A stretch of 35,935 nucleotides of DNA from Acidobacteriaceae bacterium (GTDB taxonomy: Bacteria > Acidobacteriota > Terriglobia > Terriglobales > Acidobacteriaceae), in assembly GCA_003151435.1 (NCBI GenBank), contig PLXP01000094.1, positions 1-35,935 of the forward strand. Direction: 5' to 3'. A program made the position numbers and the translations under genes. The stretch's first letter is position 1. Every line of letters starts with the position of its first letter. Under the pieces are notes generated by a model that was given only the letters and a program-made list of their open reading frames with translations, ran no database searches and had not been told where the DNA came from. Below are positions 8,450 to 18,804 of this stretch, in pieces.

Positions 8450-8628
8450 CGAACTCCGCCTTTTCAAACACGTTGTAGTAATCGATAACTTAAACGATAG
8501 CATGTTAGTTCCACATCGGAGGCGTGCCAAATTGAACGTGGAGTGGCCGCTTCATCCGCCGCTCACTCCGACCCGATTTCACGCAGTTTTCAATGCCGAT
8601 ACCCGCTCATCCGGTCCGACAACTGTCT

Positions 8629-10254
8629 TCATGCCGGCGATATTTTGAAACAATAGGCGTGACGACAGGGTGGGTCTTGAGGGACCCGAATCCTAAGTCC
8701 GGTTGACTCCCTCGTCCACTTGAGGTCGCTCTTCGCTCCCAGCAGTTCCACTCTTCCAATTTGGCGCTCATACTGCGGTGTTGTGCTTGCGAGCGATTTA
8801 ATCAATACCTGCTTGTCCGATGGCCAGCCCAAAGCGATGGCGTATAGAGTTTCACCCTTTGTGGTGAACCGCATGTCTGTGTGATCGAATTTTATTCTCG
8901 ATAGTTGGTACGATGGTATTTCTTTGGCTTCCGTCGACGGACCCTCACCATAGATGGTCCATGGGCGAGTGCCCTTGATTGCTTCGGAGTTCACCTGCTG
9001 CCAGTCGGCAAGCTCGCCCAGGAAGGCAGTCTCATCGCTATCCGGCTCTCCATGCCCTGGCAATGGGATGCTGAGAAGGAGATTGCCGTTCTTGCTAACA
9101 ATATCGACAAGGAACGGAATGATGAAGGAGGCCTTCTGGTAAGTATGGTTTTCAAAATGGGCCCGTTCGTAGTGCCAACTCCCGATGCATGCCTCGGTCT
9201 GCCAAGGATCCTTCTGAAGCTGATCGGCAAGCGACATTTCGAAGTCGCGAGTGAGTGTACCCCATATCGGCTCAGGGACCTCCTTAAGGTCTACTACGCC
9301 TTCCAGACGACCGGAATGAGCAAGGATGTTCTTGTTATAGAAATATGCGATGATTTGCGGCGCAAGGTCCGGTATTCCCAGCCACACTCCCAGGTCCGGG
9401 GCCGCGGGGCCGCCGGCATCGAAGTTGAACTTTGCACCGTCGTCGAAAGTCAAAATATCTGGTGTGTATTTATCGATCACATCTTGCACGCGGACCATGA
9501 ACTGCTGAACAAACTCCGGGCATGGCGACCCTTTCTGGTGCGGCTTGCCATTGATCATCTGAGGGTCCATGCCTTGCCACCATTTGCCCTTGCCGTCCGC
9601 CATTGTCTGCACGCCATCGTACGGGACGCCGGCGAGCGGGCCCGTGGTGTCGCTCTTGTAGCGTACGGGGAGGAACTCGTCCCAGACCCGATGAGGCGTT
9701 CCGTGATAGCTCACGCCAAATCGTAGTCCATTCGAGCGGGCAGCTTTCGACCACGTTCCCACGATGTCGCGTTTGGGACCGATGTTGACGCAATTCCAAG
9801 GCTGATATTTCGAGTCCCAACAATCGAAGTTATCGTGATGAGTCGCCAGGGAGACGAGATACTCCGCGCCGGCGCGCTTGTAAAGCTTAACCAGCGCCTC
9901 GGGGTCCCATCGCTCGGCCTTCCATAGAGGGCATAGATCTTTGTATCCGAACTGCGATGGATGCCCGTATTGCTTGACGTGATACTCGTATTGACGCGAA
10001 CCCTGGATGTACATATTGCGCGCGTACCAGTCGCCCTGCTCCGGAACACACTGCGGACTCCAATGTGCCCAGATTCCGAACTTCGCATCGCGAAACCAGT
10101 CCGGGCATTGATACGACTTCAGAGACTCCCAAAATGGAAGGAAGGGACCCTGCGGAACTTCTCCGTGGAAGAACTGCGAATCTCCCAACGCATGCGCCAT
10201 CCGCGACAGCGCGATCATGGATATCCCACTTTTGAGAAACAGCCTGCGGTTCAT
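8629..10254 (-). CDS. GH29 alpha-L-fucosidase (second copy)
   Basis: A second exported GH29 enzyme. It starts at the ATG at 10254, whose A overlaps the last base of the GH31 stop (TGATG), so translation is probably coupled; GGAGG lies eleven bases upstream. The N-terminus (NRRLFLKSGISMIALS) is a Tat-like signal. WFRDAKFGIWAHW marks the start of the barrel, ATHHDNFDCWDS the conserved His pair (about 139-140), and DILTFDDG the likely nucleophile D271. A long insertion with many glycines and prolines (about 195-245) distinguishes it from the other GH29. The length, 541 residues, is normal. Pairing of two divergent GH29 genes in one locus suggests complementary linkage specificities, which is inference. 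Confidence 0.88.
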   Translation of the reverse strand: MNRRLFLKSGISMIALSRMAHALGDSQFFHGEVPQGPFLPFWESLKSYQCPDWFRDAKFGIWAHWSPQCVPEQGDWYARNMYIQGSRQYEYHVKQYGHPSQFGYKDLCPLWKAERWDPEALVKLYKRAGAEYLVSLATHHDNFDCWDSKYQPWNCVNIGPKRDIVGTWSKAARSNGLRFGVSYHGTPHRVWDEFLPVRYKSDTTGPLAGVPYDGVQTMADGKGKWWQGMDPQMINGKPHQKGSPCPEFVQQFMVRVQDVIDKYTPDILTFDDGAKFNFDAGGPAAPDLGVWLGIPDLAPQIIAYFYNKNILAHSGRLEGVVDLKEVPEPIWGTLTRDFEMSLADQLQKDPWQTEACIGSWHYERAHFENHTYQKASFIIPFLVDIVSKNGNLLLSIPLPGHGEPDSDETAFLGELADWQQVNSEAIKGTRPWTIYGEGPSTEAKEIPSYQLSRIKFDHTDMRFTTKGETLYAIALGWPSDKQVLIKSLASTTPQYERQIGRVELLGAKSDLKWTRESTGLRIRVPQDPPCRHAYCFKISPA

Positions 10255-12917
10255 CAATTAAAAGCCTCCAAAGGCAGAAGTTCATCGTTGCCGGATCCTG
10301 AGGGAAAGCGCAGAACTATTTTGTGTTTAACCCTGCTACTCAGATTGATTTTCATTTGATGGCCATCGTAGGTGACGGAACGATCGTAGCTTGAATCAGA
10401 TCCGGCTCCTGTTCCGTGGCCCGGCTTGACGAGGACGATGCGGAAGGTGTTCCTGGTCCGCATCCCGGGGAATGTACCCGATCGATCTCCGATCGACAGT
10501 ACGTTGCGGCGATTGTCCCAGTGGAGATGGATTGTGGCTTTGGCACCGTTTTCGTAGGCATAGCCGTCTCCAATGTCTTGATACAGTTCGAAGTCGGCAT
10601 CTTTGCCGGCATAGATGCGAAATTCCAATGGATCTTCGCTGTCGGCGGCAGACTGCACGACAGGTCCCATGGGCAGGATGCTGCCCTCTTTTACGAAAAT
10701 CGGCATTTGGGCCAGAGGAGCATCTGCGGTGATCGTTTGCCCTCCGCGCTGCTTTTGCCCGGACCAGAAGTCGATCCACTCATTGCCAGCCGGCAAGACG
10801 ACTTTGCGGGTGGTGGCGTGACGTTCTGTAACAGGATTGACAAGCAGAGAATCGCCGAAGATGAATTGATCACTGACATTTCTGACGGAGAGATCTGTGG
10901 GGTATTCGTAGGGTAGAGCTCTCATGGGGATTTCTCCGCGGTTGGTGGCGCCCCAGGCGGCGGAATAAATGTAGGGCAGAAGGCGATAACGAAGATCATC
11001 GTATTGTCGGAGGATCTTCTCCACCTCGGGACCGTACTTCCAGATCTCTGTCTCGGAGTGAAATCCGTGAATGCGGAAGATGGGGCAGAAGGCTCCGTAT
11101 TCAAACCAGCGAATGAGCAGTTCGTGGTAGTCCGCCGATGTGTACTGGTCGGCAGGGCGAAAGAATCCACCGATATCGGTTGTCCAGTAAGGAAACCCCG
11201 ACATGCCGAAGCTGAGTCCGGCAGGAATCTGCCGACGCAACGTACTCCAGTCCCCGGCAATATCACCCGACCAGGAGATGGAACCATTGCGCTGTTGCCC
11301 GGTATACGCGGAGCGAGAGAGGATCACGACGCGCTTGTCCGGGTTCGCGGCTCGTTGTCCCTTATAGACGGCGGAAGTTTCGAACAGCGGGAATGCATTG
11401 CGCACGGTTTTGCCCGGTCCCAGAAAGGTCTCATCGTTCTTGAGAGGATCGCCCTCGGGTTCGGAAGCATCGAGCCACCATCCATCAAGTCCGAAGCGAA
11501 ATAGATCATGGTCGATGTCAGACCAAAAAGCTGTTTGTGCTTTCGGATTAAACAAGTCTGCCCAGTTCTCATGCTCCTTTGTCTCACCCGGCTCGCCTGT
11601 GCTCGCCGCACTCGTCAGCAGCAAATGGGCGTTCTGCATATCTCGATTGACCGCTGTCTCTGCTCCGAATTTGGCCCAGACTGAAATGACGAGGTGAAGA
11701 TTCTCGCGATGGAGAGAAGACATCATCGCCGCTGGATCCGGATATTCACTTTCATCGAATCGCATGGCATTCCAGCCATACTTTCCCCAGTACTGCCAAT
11801 CCTGGACGAGGGCATCTACGGGGATCTGCCGTTTGCGAAACTCTTCAGCAGTATCGAGAATCTGCTTTTGACTTGAGTAGCGTTCCCGGCATTGCCAAAA
11901 GCCGTAAGCCCATCGCGGCAGCAAGGGAGCCGGTCCCGTGTATTCCCTGTATTGTGCGATGACGCGGCTCGGCTCGGGTCCGTAGATGAAGTAATAGTCA
12001 ACTGCCTGACCGGCTTCAGAACGAAAGGCCATGGTGTCCGCAGGGGCACGAACAGACAGTTGGGTGTCTCCTGCGGTTTCGGCCACGATGGAGTGATCTG
12101 AGTTCGCGGAGAGGTGTAGCTTTGCGCCTGCAGAGCCTGGAACCCACATGTTGGTTATGTCGATGATTTGTTGACTATCAACCGAAAGACGAAGCTTTCC
12201 ACGGTAGTTTCCGCTAAGAAGAAATCCGTAATCCCCGGCCTCTTTGGTTCGGAAAGTACCAACCCCTTTGTCGTCAAGTTTGACGGGCTGACCCGCAGGA
12301 TCAAAGTCCGTAAGAGCCGCGTTATTCCAGAGGAGGCCGTAGCCTTTTGTTGAAAGCAAGAACGGAATCGCGATATTTGTATTTGCCTGCAGCAGCCGGA
12401 TGGGTATGTTGCGTATATCGAAGAATCCCTCTTGATGCTGCCCCAATCCGTAAACTGCTTCGCCTGGAGATAACAGGAACTCCTGCTGGATCGCGCCATG
12501 CGAGTCCGATGCCGTAACAATACGGCCGTGATCAGGTTGTTCGCTGAGGATGGTCTGTCCATCCGAGGTCAAAAAGCGGATAGCTCCCGTGTCCCGGGCA
12601 ACTTCGACCTTGAGTGCTTTGGTCAGAAGATAGACGTGAGAGGCGTCGGACGAACTCGTGAATTCCGCACCAGTGCAGGGGCGCACAATGGTTGGCACAA
12701 GGGGTTTGATGGACGAGCCTGTCGCATTGGCGAGGATATGAACCACCCCCTCGGAGCAGAGTTCGACTCGGATCATGCCCGTTGCAGTCCGCACAATCGC
12801 GCCATTTTCGGTTTGCTCGATGTCTTCCGCATCACTGCGGAGTGTTATTCCGGTGAGGCCCAGCGCTAGGAGACATGCGGTTAAGAGAGAGAGCGTCTTG
12901 GAAGAGGCAGTAAACAT
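10254..12917 (-). CDS. GH31 alpha-xylosidase-like enzyme with PA14-like insert
   Basis: GH31 enzymes remove alpha-linked xylose or glucose from non-reducing ends. The protein has an export signal (1-30), an N-terminal beta-sandwich, and a PA14-like insert at about 220-300 (YGFLLSGNYRGKLRLSVD). The barrel carries the nucleophile D483 in GWWLDASEPE and the acid/base D552 in SWSGDIAGDW. A PA14 insert at this place is characteristic of bacterial xyloglucan alpha-xylosidases such as those of Bacteroides and Cellvibrio, which supports alpha-xylosidase over alpha-glucosidase. It is 887 residues long, overlaps the next gene by one base, and follows the TPR gene after 78 bp. The substrate remains inferred. 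Confidence 0.87.
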   Translation of the reverse strand: MFTASSKTLSLLTACLLALGLTGITLRSDAEDIEQTENGAIVRTATGMIRVELCSEGVVHILANATGSSIKPLVPTIVRPCTGAEFTSSSDASHVYLLTKALKVEVARDTGAIRFLTSDGQTILSEQPDHGRIVTASDSHGAIQQEFLLSPGEAVYGLGQHQEGFFDIRNIPIRLLQANTNIAIPFLLSTKGYGLLWNNAALTDFDPAGQPVKLDDKGVGTFRTKEAGDYGFLLSGNYRGKLRLSVDSQQIIDITNMWVPGSAGAKLHLSANSDHSIVAETAGDTQLSVRAPADTMAFRSEAGQAVDYYFIYGPEPSRVIAQYREYTGPAPLLPRWAYGFWQCRERYSSQKQILDTAEEFRKRQIPVDALVQDWQYWGKYGWNAMRFDESEYPDPAAMMSSLHRENLHLVISVWAKFGAETAVNRDMQNAHLLLTSAASTGEPGETKEHENWADLFNPKAQTAFWSDIDHDLFRFGLDGWWLDASEPEGDPLKNDETFLGPGKTVRNAFPLFETSAVYKGQRAANPDKRVVILSRSAYTGQQRNGSISWSGDIAGDWSTLRRQIPAGLSFGMSGFPYWTTDIGGFFRPADQYTSADYHELLIRWFEYGAFCPIFRIHGFHSETEIWKYGPEVEKILRQYDDLRYRLLPYIYSAAWGATNRGEIPMRALPYEYPTDLSVRNVSDQFIFGDSLLVNPVTERHATTRKVVLPAGNEWIDFWSGQKQRGGQTITADAPLAQMPIFVKEGSILPMGPVVQSAADSEDPLEFRIYAGKDADFELYQDIGDGYAYENGAKATIHLHWDNRRNVLSIGDRSGTFPGMRTRNTFRIVLVKPGHGTGAGSDSSYDRSVTYDGHQMKINLSSRVKHKIVLRFPSGSGNDELLPLEAFN

Positions 12918-12995
12918 TCAACAGGCTCCTGATCACAAGGGTCAAAAAAAGGTCGCGGGTGCACTTCAACAGGAAGCTAAACTCGGACTGATTTG

Positions 12996-14939
12996 CTATG
13001 GACGACTGGTATCTGTGGGCATCTGGTCTGGTGTGAGGCGTGCGCGGCTGTCCCATTGATGCCGGAGGCGTTTGGATTCTCTGAGGGCCTCCTCGGCGGC
13101 GCTTTTGTCACCCGACCTCTGATAGAGGCGGCCGATCTGATAATGGATGCTTCCGTCTTCATCAGTTGATAGTCCTTCTTTGTACTCAGAGATCGCAGCT
13201 GGAAGACGGTCGGTGGCCGCATAGACCTGTCCCAGGAGTGCATGGTAACGAGGCATCAATTCCGGTTTGAGGTTTCCGCACCGCGAGAGATACGGCTCAG
13301 CTTCGGAGTAGAGGTTTTTCTGGACAAGGGCCTCGGCCGCTAGCAGATTCGCTTCAGGATCGTTCGGCTCTTCCGCCAAGAGGCTGCGGTCGATATTGAG
13401 TGCTTCGTCGGTTTTCAGTTCGGTGAACAGGGTAATTGCCAGGCTGAGACGGGCGCTGTGACTCTTCGGATCGAGGGAAACGGCCTTTGTGTATTGCTCT
13501 TCGGCATCTTCCCAACGACGCTTTTGACGGAAGACATCGCCGAGCAAAACGTGCATGCGCGGAGAGTTGGCATCGATTTCGCCAGCTCGAGTCAAAGCTG
13601 AGATTGCCAATTTCTGATCGGACTTGCACTCCCAATACAGACCCTGCACGCGACTTGCGCGACTGCTCTTCAAGCGTTGAGCGGCGGCTGACGCAGTGCG
13701 GTAATCCCCCGCATAGAAAGAGCACGTGGCAAGAAGGTGCAACTGATCACCGCCAATGGTGGCGAGTGACGGCTTGAGTGCATCACGGCATTGGGCGAAC
13801 CGGCCGGCTGCATAGAGACTCCTGGCACTGGCTGACGCTGCCGTTCGCTGGCCTGAGGGCCTGGCCACATTACTGAATTCGATCTGTTCCGGCGTGTCAT
13901 CGGCATCAAATGCCTTGGCTAGGAGCGAGCCGATCTCGAGTGGTGCGCTGCGGTCGTTGGTTCGCGTTCGACTCAAATCGATCAGCGACTTCACCTGATC
14001 GGAAGAAACTGCATCGCGAAACAGCGGCAAGCTCGATGCGACGAAACCCGGATCAGCCATCGCAATAGCAATCAATTTCGTCAATGCACCTGCTGGATCC
14101 CCTTCGACAAGCTGGACCACTGCCGAACCGAGCGCTGCAAGCCCGCATCGAGATCCAGTTTTCTTTTCCAATTCAAATTGATTGCGCGCCTCAGCTACGT
14201 TTCTGGTGCGAAGGAGCGTGATACCGAATTCCGCATGTGTGCAAGGTGGAGGTGAGCCGGAAGCGATTGCGGCCTGATAGGCATTGGCGGCTTGAAGCGG
14301 CTTGCCCTCTTCGGCAAGGGTCTCCGCTGCACGCAGGCTGACATAAGCTGAGTGACTGTAGTCGGAGGTCATGAGACGCGCGTCATTCTCCACTTCCTGC
14401 AGATATGCTGTGCCGAGATTGATCCAGGTATTTCCGTCGTTCGGCGTCAAGCGGGAGGCAATCGAGTAGGCATCGGCGGCGCGATCGGCCTGGTTCGCCA
14501 TGGTGTACGCCTTCGCGAGATTGAGAGCTGCCTGCAAATCATCGGGTTTAAGCTGTTCGGCCTTTTCAAGGAACGGAATGGCAGCCTCGGGATTTTTGGA
14601 TTTGAGGTACTCGATGCCCAGGAACAGTTGCGGAGCGAACAACGAGGGGTTGAGTCGAATGGCCTGCCTGAAGGTCTGAATCGCTTCTGTGGAGATGCCT
14701 AATTCATGGTCCATCAGGCCGAGGTTCGCCCATAGTTCTGGGACGGAAGGTTCAAGGGCGACTGCCTTTCGATACGCTCCGGCAGCCTGGGAAAAGTCTC
14801 CCCGGGACTGGGCCACGCGGGCTTCAGCCAGGAGAGATCGAACGGTCTGATCGAGATCCTGCGCCGCAGTGATTCCGCTCGCGGATAAAATCGTGAGCGG
14901 AATCGCTGTAGCCAGCGCAAGAAGTTTTCTCCGTCGCAT
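12996..14939 (-). CDS. Secreted TPR-repeat protein partnered with the TonB receptor
   Basis: The 647-residue product begins with a signal peptide (MRRRKLLALATAIPLTILSA, cleavage near residue 26). It is then built almost wholly of tetratricopeptide repeats, seen in the recurring A..G...EA...Y..A..L.P pattern at about 33-170, 225-290 and 430-630. A less regular middle contains serine- and alanine-rich segments. It starts 7 bp after the receptor stop, so the two are co-transcribed. Secreted TPR proteins next to Oar-like receptors recur in Acidobacteriota. No SusD-like lipoprotein is present, so this protein may act as the periplasmic partner in glycan uptake or complex assembly. That role is inference; the repeats only show protein-protein binding. 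Confidence 0.8.
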   Translation of the reverse strand: MRRRKLLALATAIPLTILSASGITAAQDLDQTVRSLLAEARVAQSRGDFSQAAGAYRKAVALEPSVPELWANLGLMDHELGISTEAIQTFRQAIRLNPSLFAPQLFLGIEYLKSKNPEAAIPFLEKAEQLKPDDLQAALNLAKAYTMANQADRAADAYSIASRLTPNDGNTWINLGTAYLQEVENDARLMTSDYSHSAYVSLRAAETLAEEGKPLQAANAYQAAIASGSPPPCTHAEFGITLLRTRNVAEARNQFELEKKTGSRCGLAALGSAVVQLVEGDPAGALTKLIAIAMADPGFVASSLPLFRDAVSSDQVKSLIDLSRTRTNDRSAPLEIGSLLAKAFDADDTPEQIEFSNVARPSGQRTAASASARSLYAAGRFAQCRDALKPSLATIGGDQLHLLATCSFYAGDYRTASAAAQRLKSSRASRVQGLYWECKSDQKLAISALTRAGEIDANSPRMHVLLGDVFRQKRRWEDAEEQYTKAVSLDPKSHSARLSLAITLFTELKTDEALNIDRSLLAEEPNDPEANLLAAEALVQKNLYSEAEPYLSRCGNLKPELMPRYHALLGQVYAATDRLPAAISEYKEGLSTDEDGSIHYQIGRLYQRSGDKSAAEEALRESKRLRHQWDSRARLTPDQMPTDTSRP

Positions 14940-14946
14940 ATGGGCT

Positions 14947-17900
14947 CTAATAGGTTATTTTCAGCGCACCCTGCATTTGTCTCGCTCCTTGGGTGCTCGT
15001 GCTCAAGCCCATGTTGGGGTTGCCGATGGTGGCGCTGGGTATCCCGAAGTTGGCGTGGTTGAAAGCATTGAACATCTGGACGGCGACCTGCAAGCGGAGT
15101 CGTTCCTTAAGTGTGAACCACTTCTGAATTGCCAGATCCTGATCCACATAACCGGGAGCCCTCAGATTGGAAAGGTAGCGAGGAGCAGTGCCGAATGTGT
15201 AGTCTGCCGGTGCCTTAAAGGCCGCCGGGTTGAAGAAGCAGTATTTTGTTCCAACAGGAATGGCGGGAACCCCATTGGTGCCTCCGCAAGTGCCGCTCTT
15301 AAACGGCTGTCCAGTCAAATCGGCGTGCTGATTTCCGCCATATACGCTGGCGGCGTTTCCACTAGGACCGATGGACATCGGGAAACCACTTTGGGCAGTT
15401 GTAATACCCGTCACTTGCCAGCCGCCCGCGACTGCATCCTCGATCGCGTTCATGCCGCCGCCCACCCGCTTGCCCCGACCAACCGGCAAATCATATACAT
15501 AGTTCAAAACGAGAGAGTGTGGGATATCGCCTCCGTCCACCGACCAATCCGCCTTCAGGTCATAGAAGTTGCGGATACTGGAACCACCTTGATCGCCGTT
15601 GATGGAGCCCCATTCTTCAGGGCCGCCAACATCGGAGAGGAACTTCGAAAAGGTGTAAGAGGCCGTGAAGATCAGGCCTTGGCCGAAACGGTGCTTGAAG
15701 TTGGCCTGCAATGCGTTGTAGTTGTTGATTCCGACCGGTTCGTCAATCGCTGAAACGCCGCCGCAGAATTCCGGATAGGGCATCAGGGATTGCGCCACCG
15801 TGTAGGGGCAGCTCGGCGCGGAAAGCCCCAGGGAGCTTAACGCGGCGGCATAGGGGTTGGGCAAGGTTTGGCTCAGCACCGAACCCATGGAAAGATACTT
15901 GGGATTCAGTTGGCCGTAGTTCATGCCGCCGAGGGTTATTCGACTTCCACGGCTGCCCACGTAGTTAACATCGAGCACGTCATTAGGACTAAAGGCGTAC
16001 TGGAATCCAAAGCTGAATTGCTGGGTTAGAGGATCGGGACGGTTCGGATTTACTACGCTGGGAGTCTGACCGACACTCGTAAGGCCTCCCAGGGAATTGC
16101 CGGTGACCGGGACAAGTCCGGATTGAAATGCCTGGGCAAGGGGCGTAATGACGTGGACGCCGTCGGCCGACGAAGTCCACGCTGTCGATGTCGAATAGCC
16201 GGGGTCCGGCCCGTTGCCACCGTAGAAGTTTCTCGAGTAATAGAGGCCGTAGCCGCCGCGCATGACCAGCTTCGGCATGATGGCATACGCAAAGCCAACG
16301 CGAGGGGCAAGGTCGCGCAGATTACTGTGATAGAGACCACGGTCGCCGGGCTTGTTGTAGACGATTTCGCCATAGACTGGAATTCCAGTCGTCACGCTGA
16401 TCGGATTGAGGGCATGCAAATCAAAATATGCCTGCTCGTTGTGCCGCGCCGTCACTGGCATCTGGATGTCATAGCGGAAGCCGAGATTTAAGGTCAGCTT
16501 TCGAGTCGTCTTCCAGTCGTCCTGAACGTACATGCCATGCATGTAGTAGGTGGGCGCCGGATAGGCATTGAAACCTGTGGAGCCGGCCGAACCGACTCCG
16601 GAGTTGCCGGCGCCCGCCATAAACGAAGCTAGGGCGTCTCCCGTACCGTTGGTCAGTTGCGATGGGTTAGGACCCGCCGTCATCCCATTGGAGAAATTGA
16701 ATACGGTCGGAGTAAGTCTGCCGCCGTCGTCTGTTTGCCAAACGCCCATATACCCGACCGAAACGGAATGTGTCTTCAAGTTCTTGTTGACGTCGATGGT
16801 CAGGCTGCCGTTGTTCTGAGGGAAGCTGGCCTCGCCGGAGTTTTGTGTTGACCCCAGGGGAGCATAGAATGAATTTCCGCCAAAAGTGTTGCCGAACTGA
16901 ACCTGGGGAAACTGCGGAGTCCACGTATCGAGTTGGGCCGGCAGCCCCAGCGAGGAAGGCTTGAACGGGTAGCCCTGGACAACGTTGCCGCCGGGATTGC
17001 GAATGAAGAACAACTCGCTGGTCAGGACCAGAGTTGGACTGAAAACGTGAGAGTAACCCAAAACTCCAAACATGCGGTTGTTGGGATCGAAGACGTAAGG
17101 CCCGGCGATATCGTCTCCATAAAAGGGCGGGGTTTGGACTTTCCCCTCGTGCTTGTTTGAGAACTGCCCGTAGATACGATTGTTCGCGTTGATGTTGTGG
17201 TCGATGCGAATTCCCCACTCGTTGGAAGTGGTGGCTGCGCTGGCGCTGGTATTGAAATTGAATTGACCGCCTGCATTTTTGGGTGCCGGCCAGTAGTTGC
17301 CGGTGGCAAATTTCTTGGCCAGAGAGTCGATTGCGCCTGGCCCGCTTGTGGGGATGATGTTCCCTGGATAGGGATCGCGAACGGTGCTCCCGTCTGGACA
17401 GGTGGACAACGCGTAAGGATTGTAGATGGCGCCCTGATAGATGGGACGGCCGAGGCAATCGGTACCCAGGGATATACTCGTGAGCTGGGCCGAGAAATCC
17501 CCTCCCAATTGGGCAGTGGTGGGTACCTGTGCGCCATAGCTGCCCGCGCCATTGAGGCGCAATCCCTCATAGTTGGCGAAGAAGAAAGTTTTGTCCCGCT
17601 GTTTGTAGATGCCGGGGATATACAACGGACCGCCACCGGCGAACCCGAACTGATTGCGATGGTCGTTGGGCTTGACCACTCCGTTGAGGTTGTTGAAATA
17701 GAGGTTGGCGTCGAGTTTCGGATTGCGTATGTATTCGTCCGCAACGAAATGGTAGTCGTGCGTGCCAGCCTTGGTGGTAAGGCTGATCACATTGCCGGTA
17801 CTCCATCCATACTGGGCCGAAAAGGAGTAGCTCGTGACCTTGACCTGGTCTGTATCCTCGGGGGCGGGCACGTACAGGATGCCTCCCCAGCCCTGGGCCA

Positions 17901-18534
17901 CGTCATAACCTCCCTCCAGGAGGTAAAGGTTGTTGCCGAAGTAGCCGCCGCCAAAATTCATGAACGAATAATCCTGGTCGGCCGTGTCTTCGCTGCCACC
18001 CGCCGCTAGGAGCTGCCGGTCGCCCTGCACGTTTACTGCCGAATCCAGCGTTGCGAAGCTGAGCACATTTCTGAGATTGAGAGGAAGTTCTTCAATTTGC
18101 TTGGTTTCGAGCTGCGTGCTGATGTTCGCGTCCTGGGTTTGAAGCAGCGGCCCGCTGGCGCTGACCTCGATCTGCTCGGTGGCACCGATGGTTAAAGACA
18201 AGTTTTCCGCGACCGTATCTCCCGCAGACAGGACAATGCCGTTTTGGCGAGTGGTTTTGAATCCCTGGGCGGTGACCTCGAGGGTGTAGGTGCCCTCCGG
18301 AAGAAAGGCGAAGGAGAACTCTCCTGTCGCGCTCGTGGTGCCGGTTCGGCTGATCTGCTTTTCTGGATTCGTGAGCTTCACTGTTGCTTTGGCAATTCTC
18401 GCCCCGGAGGAGTCGGTAACTGAGCCGGACAGCGATGCCGTCGTACTTTTGGATTGAGCATGGAGCATTGAGGGGAAAGCCAGCCCGATAGTAGCTACCA
18501 TGACTGTCAAAACGATGAGACGTAACCTGGTCAT
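14947..18534 (-). CDS. Oar-like TonB-dependent outer-membrane receptor
   Basis: A large beta-barrel receptor for energised uptake of oligosaccharides across the outer membrane. The start at 18534 is chosen because AGGAGG lies four bases ahead and the product then begins with a clean signal peptide (MTRLRLIVLTVMVATIGLAF to HAQ). Next is a carboxypeptidase-regulatory-like beta-sandwich at about 30-110 (SLSGSVTDSSGARIAKATV), a plug region at about 115-300, and a barrel with many aromatic-ended strands. It ends in ALKITY, a typical outer-membrane-protein C-terminus. The length of 1195 residues suits the acidobacterial Oar/CarboxypepD_reg class. It leads the operon, so substrate recognition probably matches the hydrolases downstream. 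Confidence 0.9.
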   Translation of the reverse strand: MTRLRLIVLTVMVATIGLAFPSMLHAQSKSTTASLSGSVTDSSGARIAKATVKLTNPEKQISRTGTTSATGEFSFAFLPEGTYTLEVTAQGFKTTRQNGIVLSAGDTVAENLSLTIGATEQIEVSASGPLLQTQDANISTQLETKQIEELPLNLRNVLSFATLDSAVNVQGDRQLLAAGGSEDTADQDYSFMNFGGGYFGNNLYLLEGGYDVAQGWGGILYVPAPEDTDQVKVTSYSFSAQYGWSTGNVISLTTKAGTHDYHFVADEYIRNPKLDANLYFNNLNGVVKPNDHRNQFGFAGGGPLYIPGIYKQRDKTFFFANYEGLRLNGAGSYGAQVPTTAQLGGDFSAQLTSISLGTDCLGRPIYQGAIYNPYALSTCPDGSTVRDPYPGNIIPTSGPGAIDSLAKKFATGNYWPAPKNAGGQFNFNTSASAATTSNEWGIRIDHNINANNRIYGQFSNKHEGKVQTPPFYGDDIAGPYVFDPNNRMFGVLGYSHVFSPTLVLTSELFFIRNPGGNVVQGYPFKPSSLGLPAQLDTWTPQFPQVQFGNTFGGNSFYAPLGSTQNSGEASFPQNNGSLTIDVNKNLKTHSVSVGYMGVWQTDDGGRLTPTVFNFSNGMTAGPNPSQLTNGTGDALASFMAGAGNSGVGSAGSTGFNAYPAPTYYMHGMYVQDDWKTTRKLTLNLGFRYDIQMPVTARHNEQAYFDLHALNPISVTTGIPVYGEIVYNKPGDRGLYHSNLRDLAPRVGFAYAIMPKLVMRGGYGLYYSRNFYGGNGPDPGYSTSTAWTSSADGVHVITPLAQAFQSGLVPVTGNSLGGLTSVGQTPSVVNPNRPDPLTQQFSFGFQYAFSPNDVLDVNYVGSRGSRITLGGMNYGQLNPKYLSMGSVLSQTLPNPYAAALSSLGLSAPSCPYTVAQSLMPYPEFCGGVSAIDEPVGINNYNALQANFKHRFGQGLIFTASYTFSKFLSDVGGPEEWGSINGDQGGSSIRNFYDLKADWSVDGGDIPHSLVLNYVYDLPVGRGKRVGGGMNAIEDAVAGGWQVTGITTAQSGFPMSIGPSGNAASVYGGNQHADLTGQPFKSGTCGGTNGVPAIPVGTKYCFFNPAAFKAPADYTFGTAPRYLSNLRAPGYVDQDLAIQKWFTLKERLRLQVAVQMFNAFNHANFGIPSATIGNPNMGLSTSTQGARQMQGALKITY

Positions 18535-18804
18535 CTTGCCTCCTGAACTCTTCACTGGTGTGTCTTGCGATCTGGCCGAATGACCTTCGGAACCGGTCAC
18601 GACGCCTGCGCAGTCTGGATGAGGGAATACAAATCAGACGCGGACACACCTTTCACCGCGGAAGCAAGTAAGCGATAACTTTATGGTTATCCGCAAGGTG
18701 CTGTATGGTACTGTACGTGACGTTCTGCAACAAAACGCTGGACTTGTCAGCACCGTCATGGCTGGAGTAGAGTACGGCGCAGGCACTTTTAACTCAGGGG
18801 TCAG
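18535..18804. promoter_or_regulatory. Divergent promoter region with an inverted repeat
   Basis: This gap separates the divergent receptor operon and the membrane-protein gene, so it must carry both promoters. GATAAC at 18674-18679 and GTTATC at 18686-18691 form a perfect 6-bp inverted repeat with a 6-bp spacer, extended by near-matching GC on each flank. GTAC-T-GTAC at about 18708-18716 is a second small palindrome. Either could be an operator. No convincing -35/-10 pair was identified. Confidence 0.45.
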
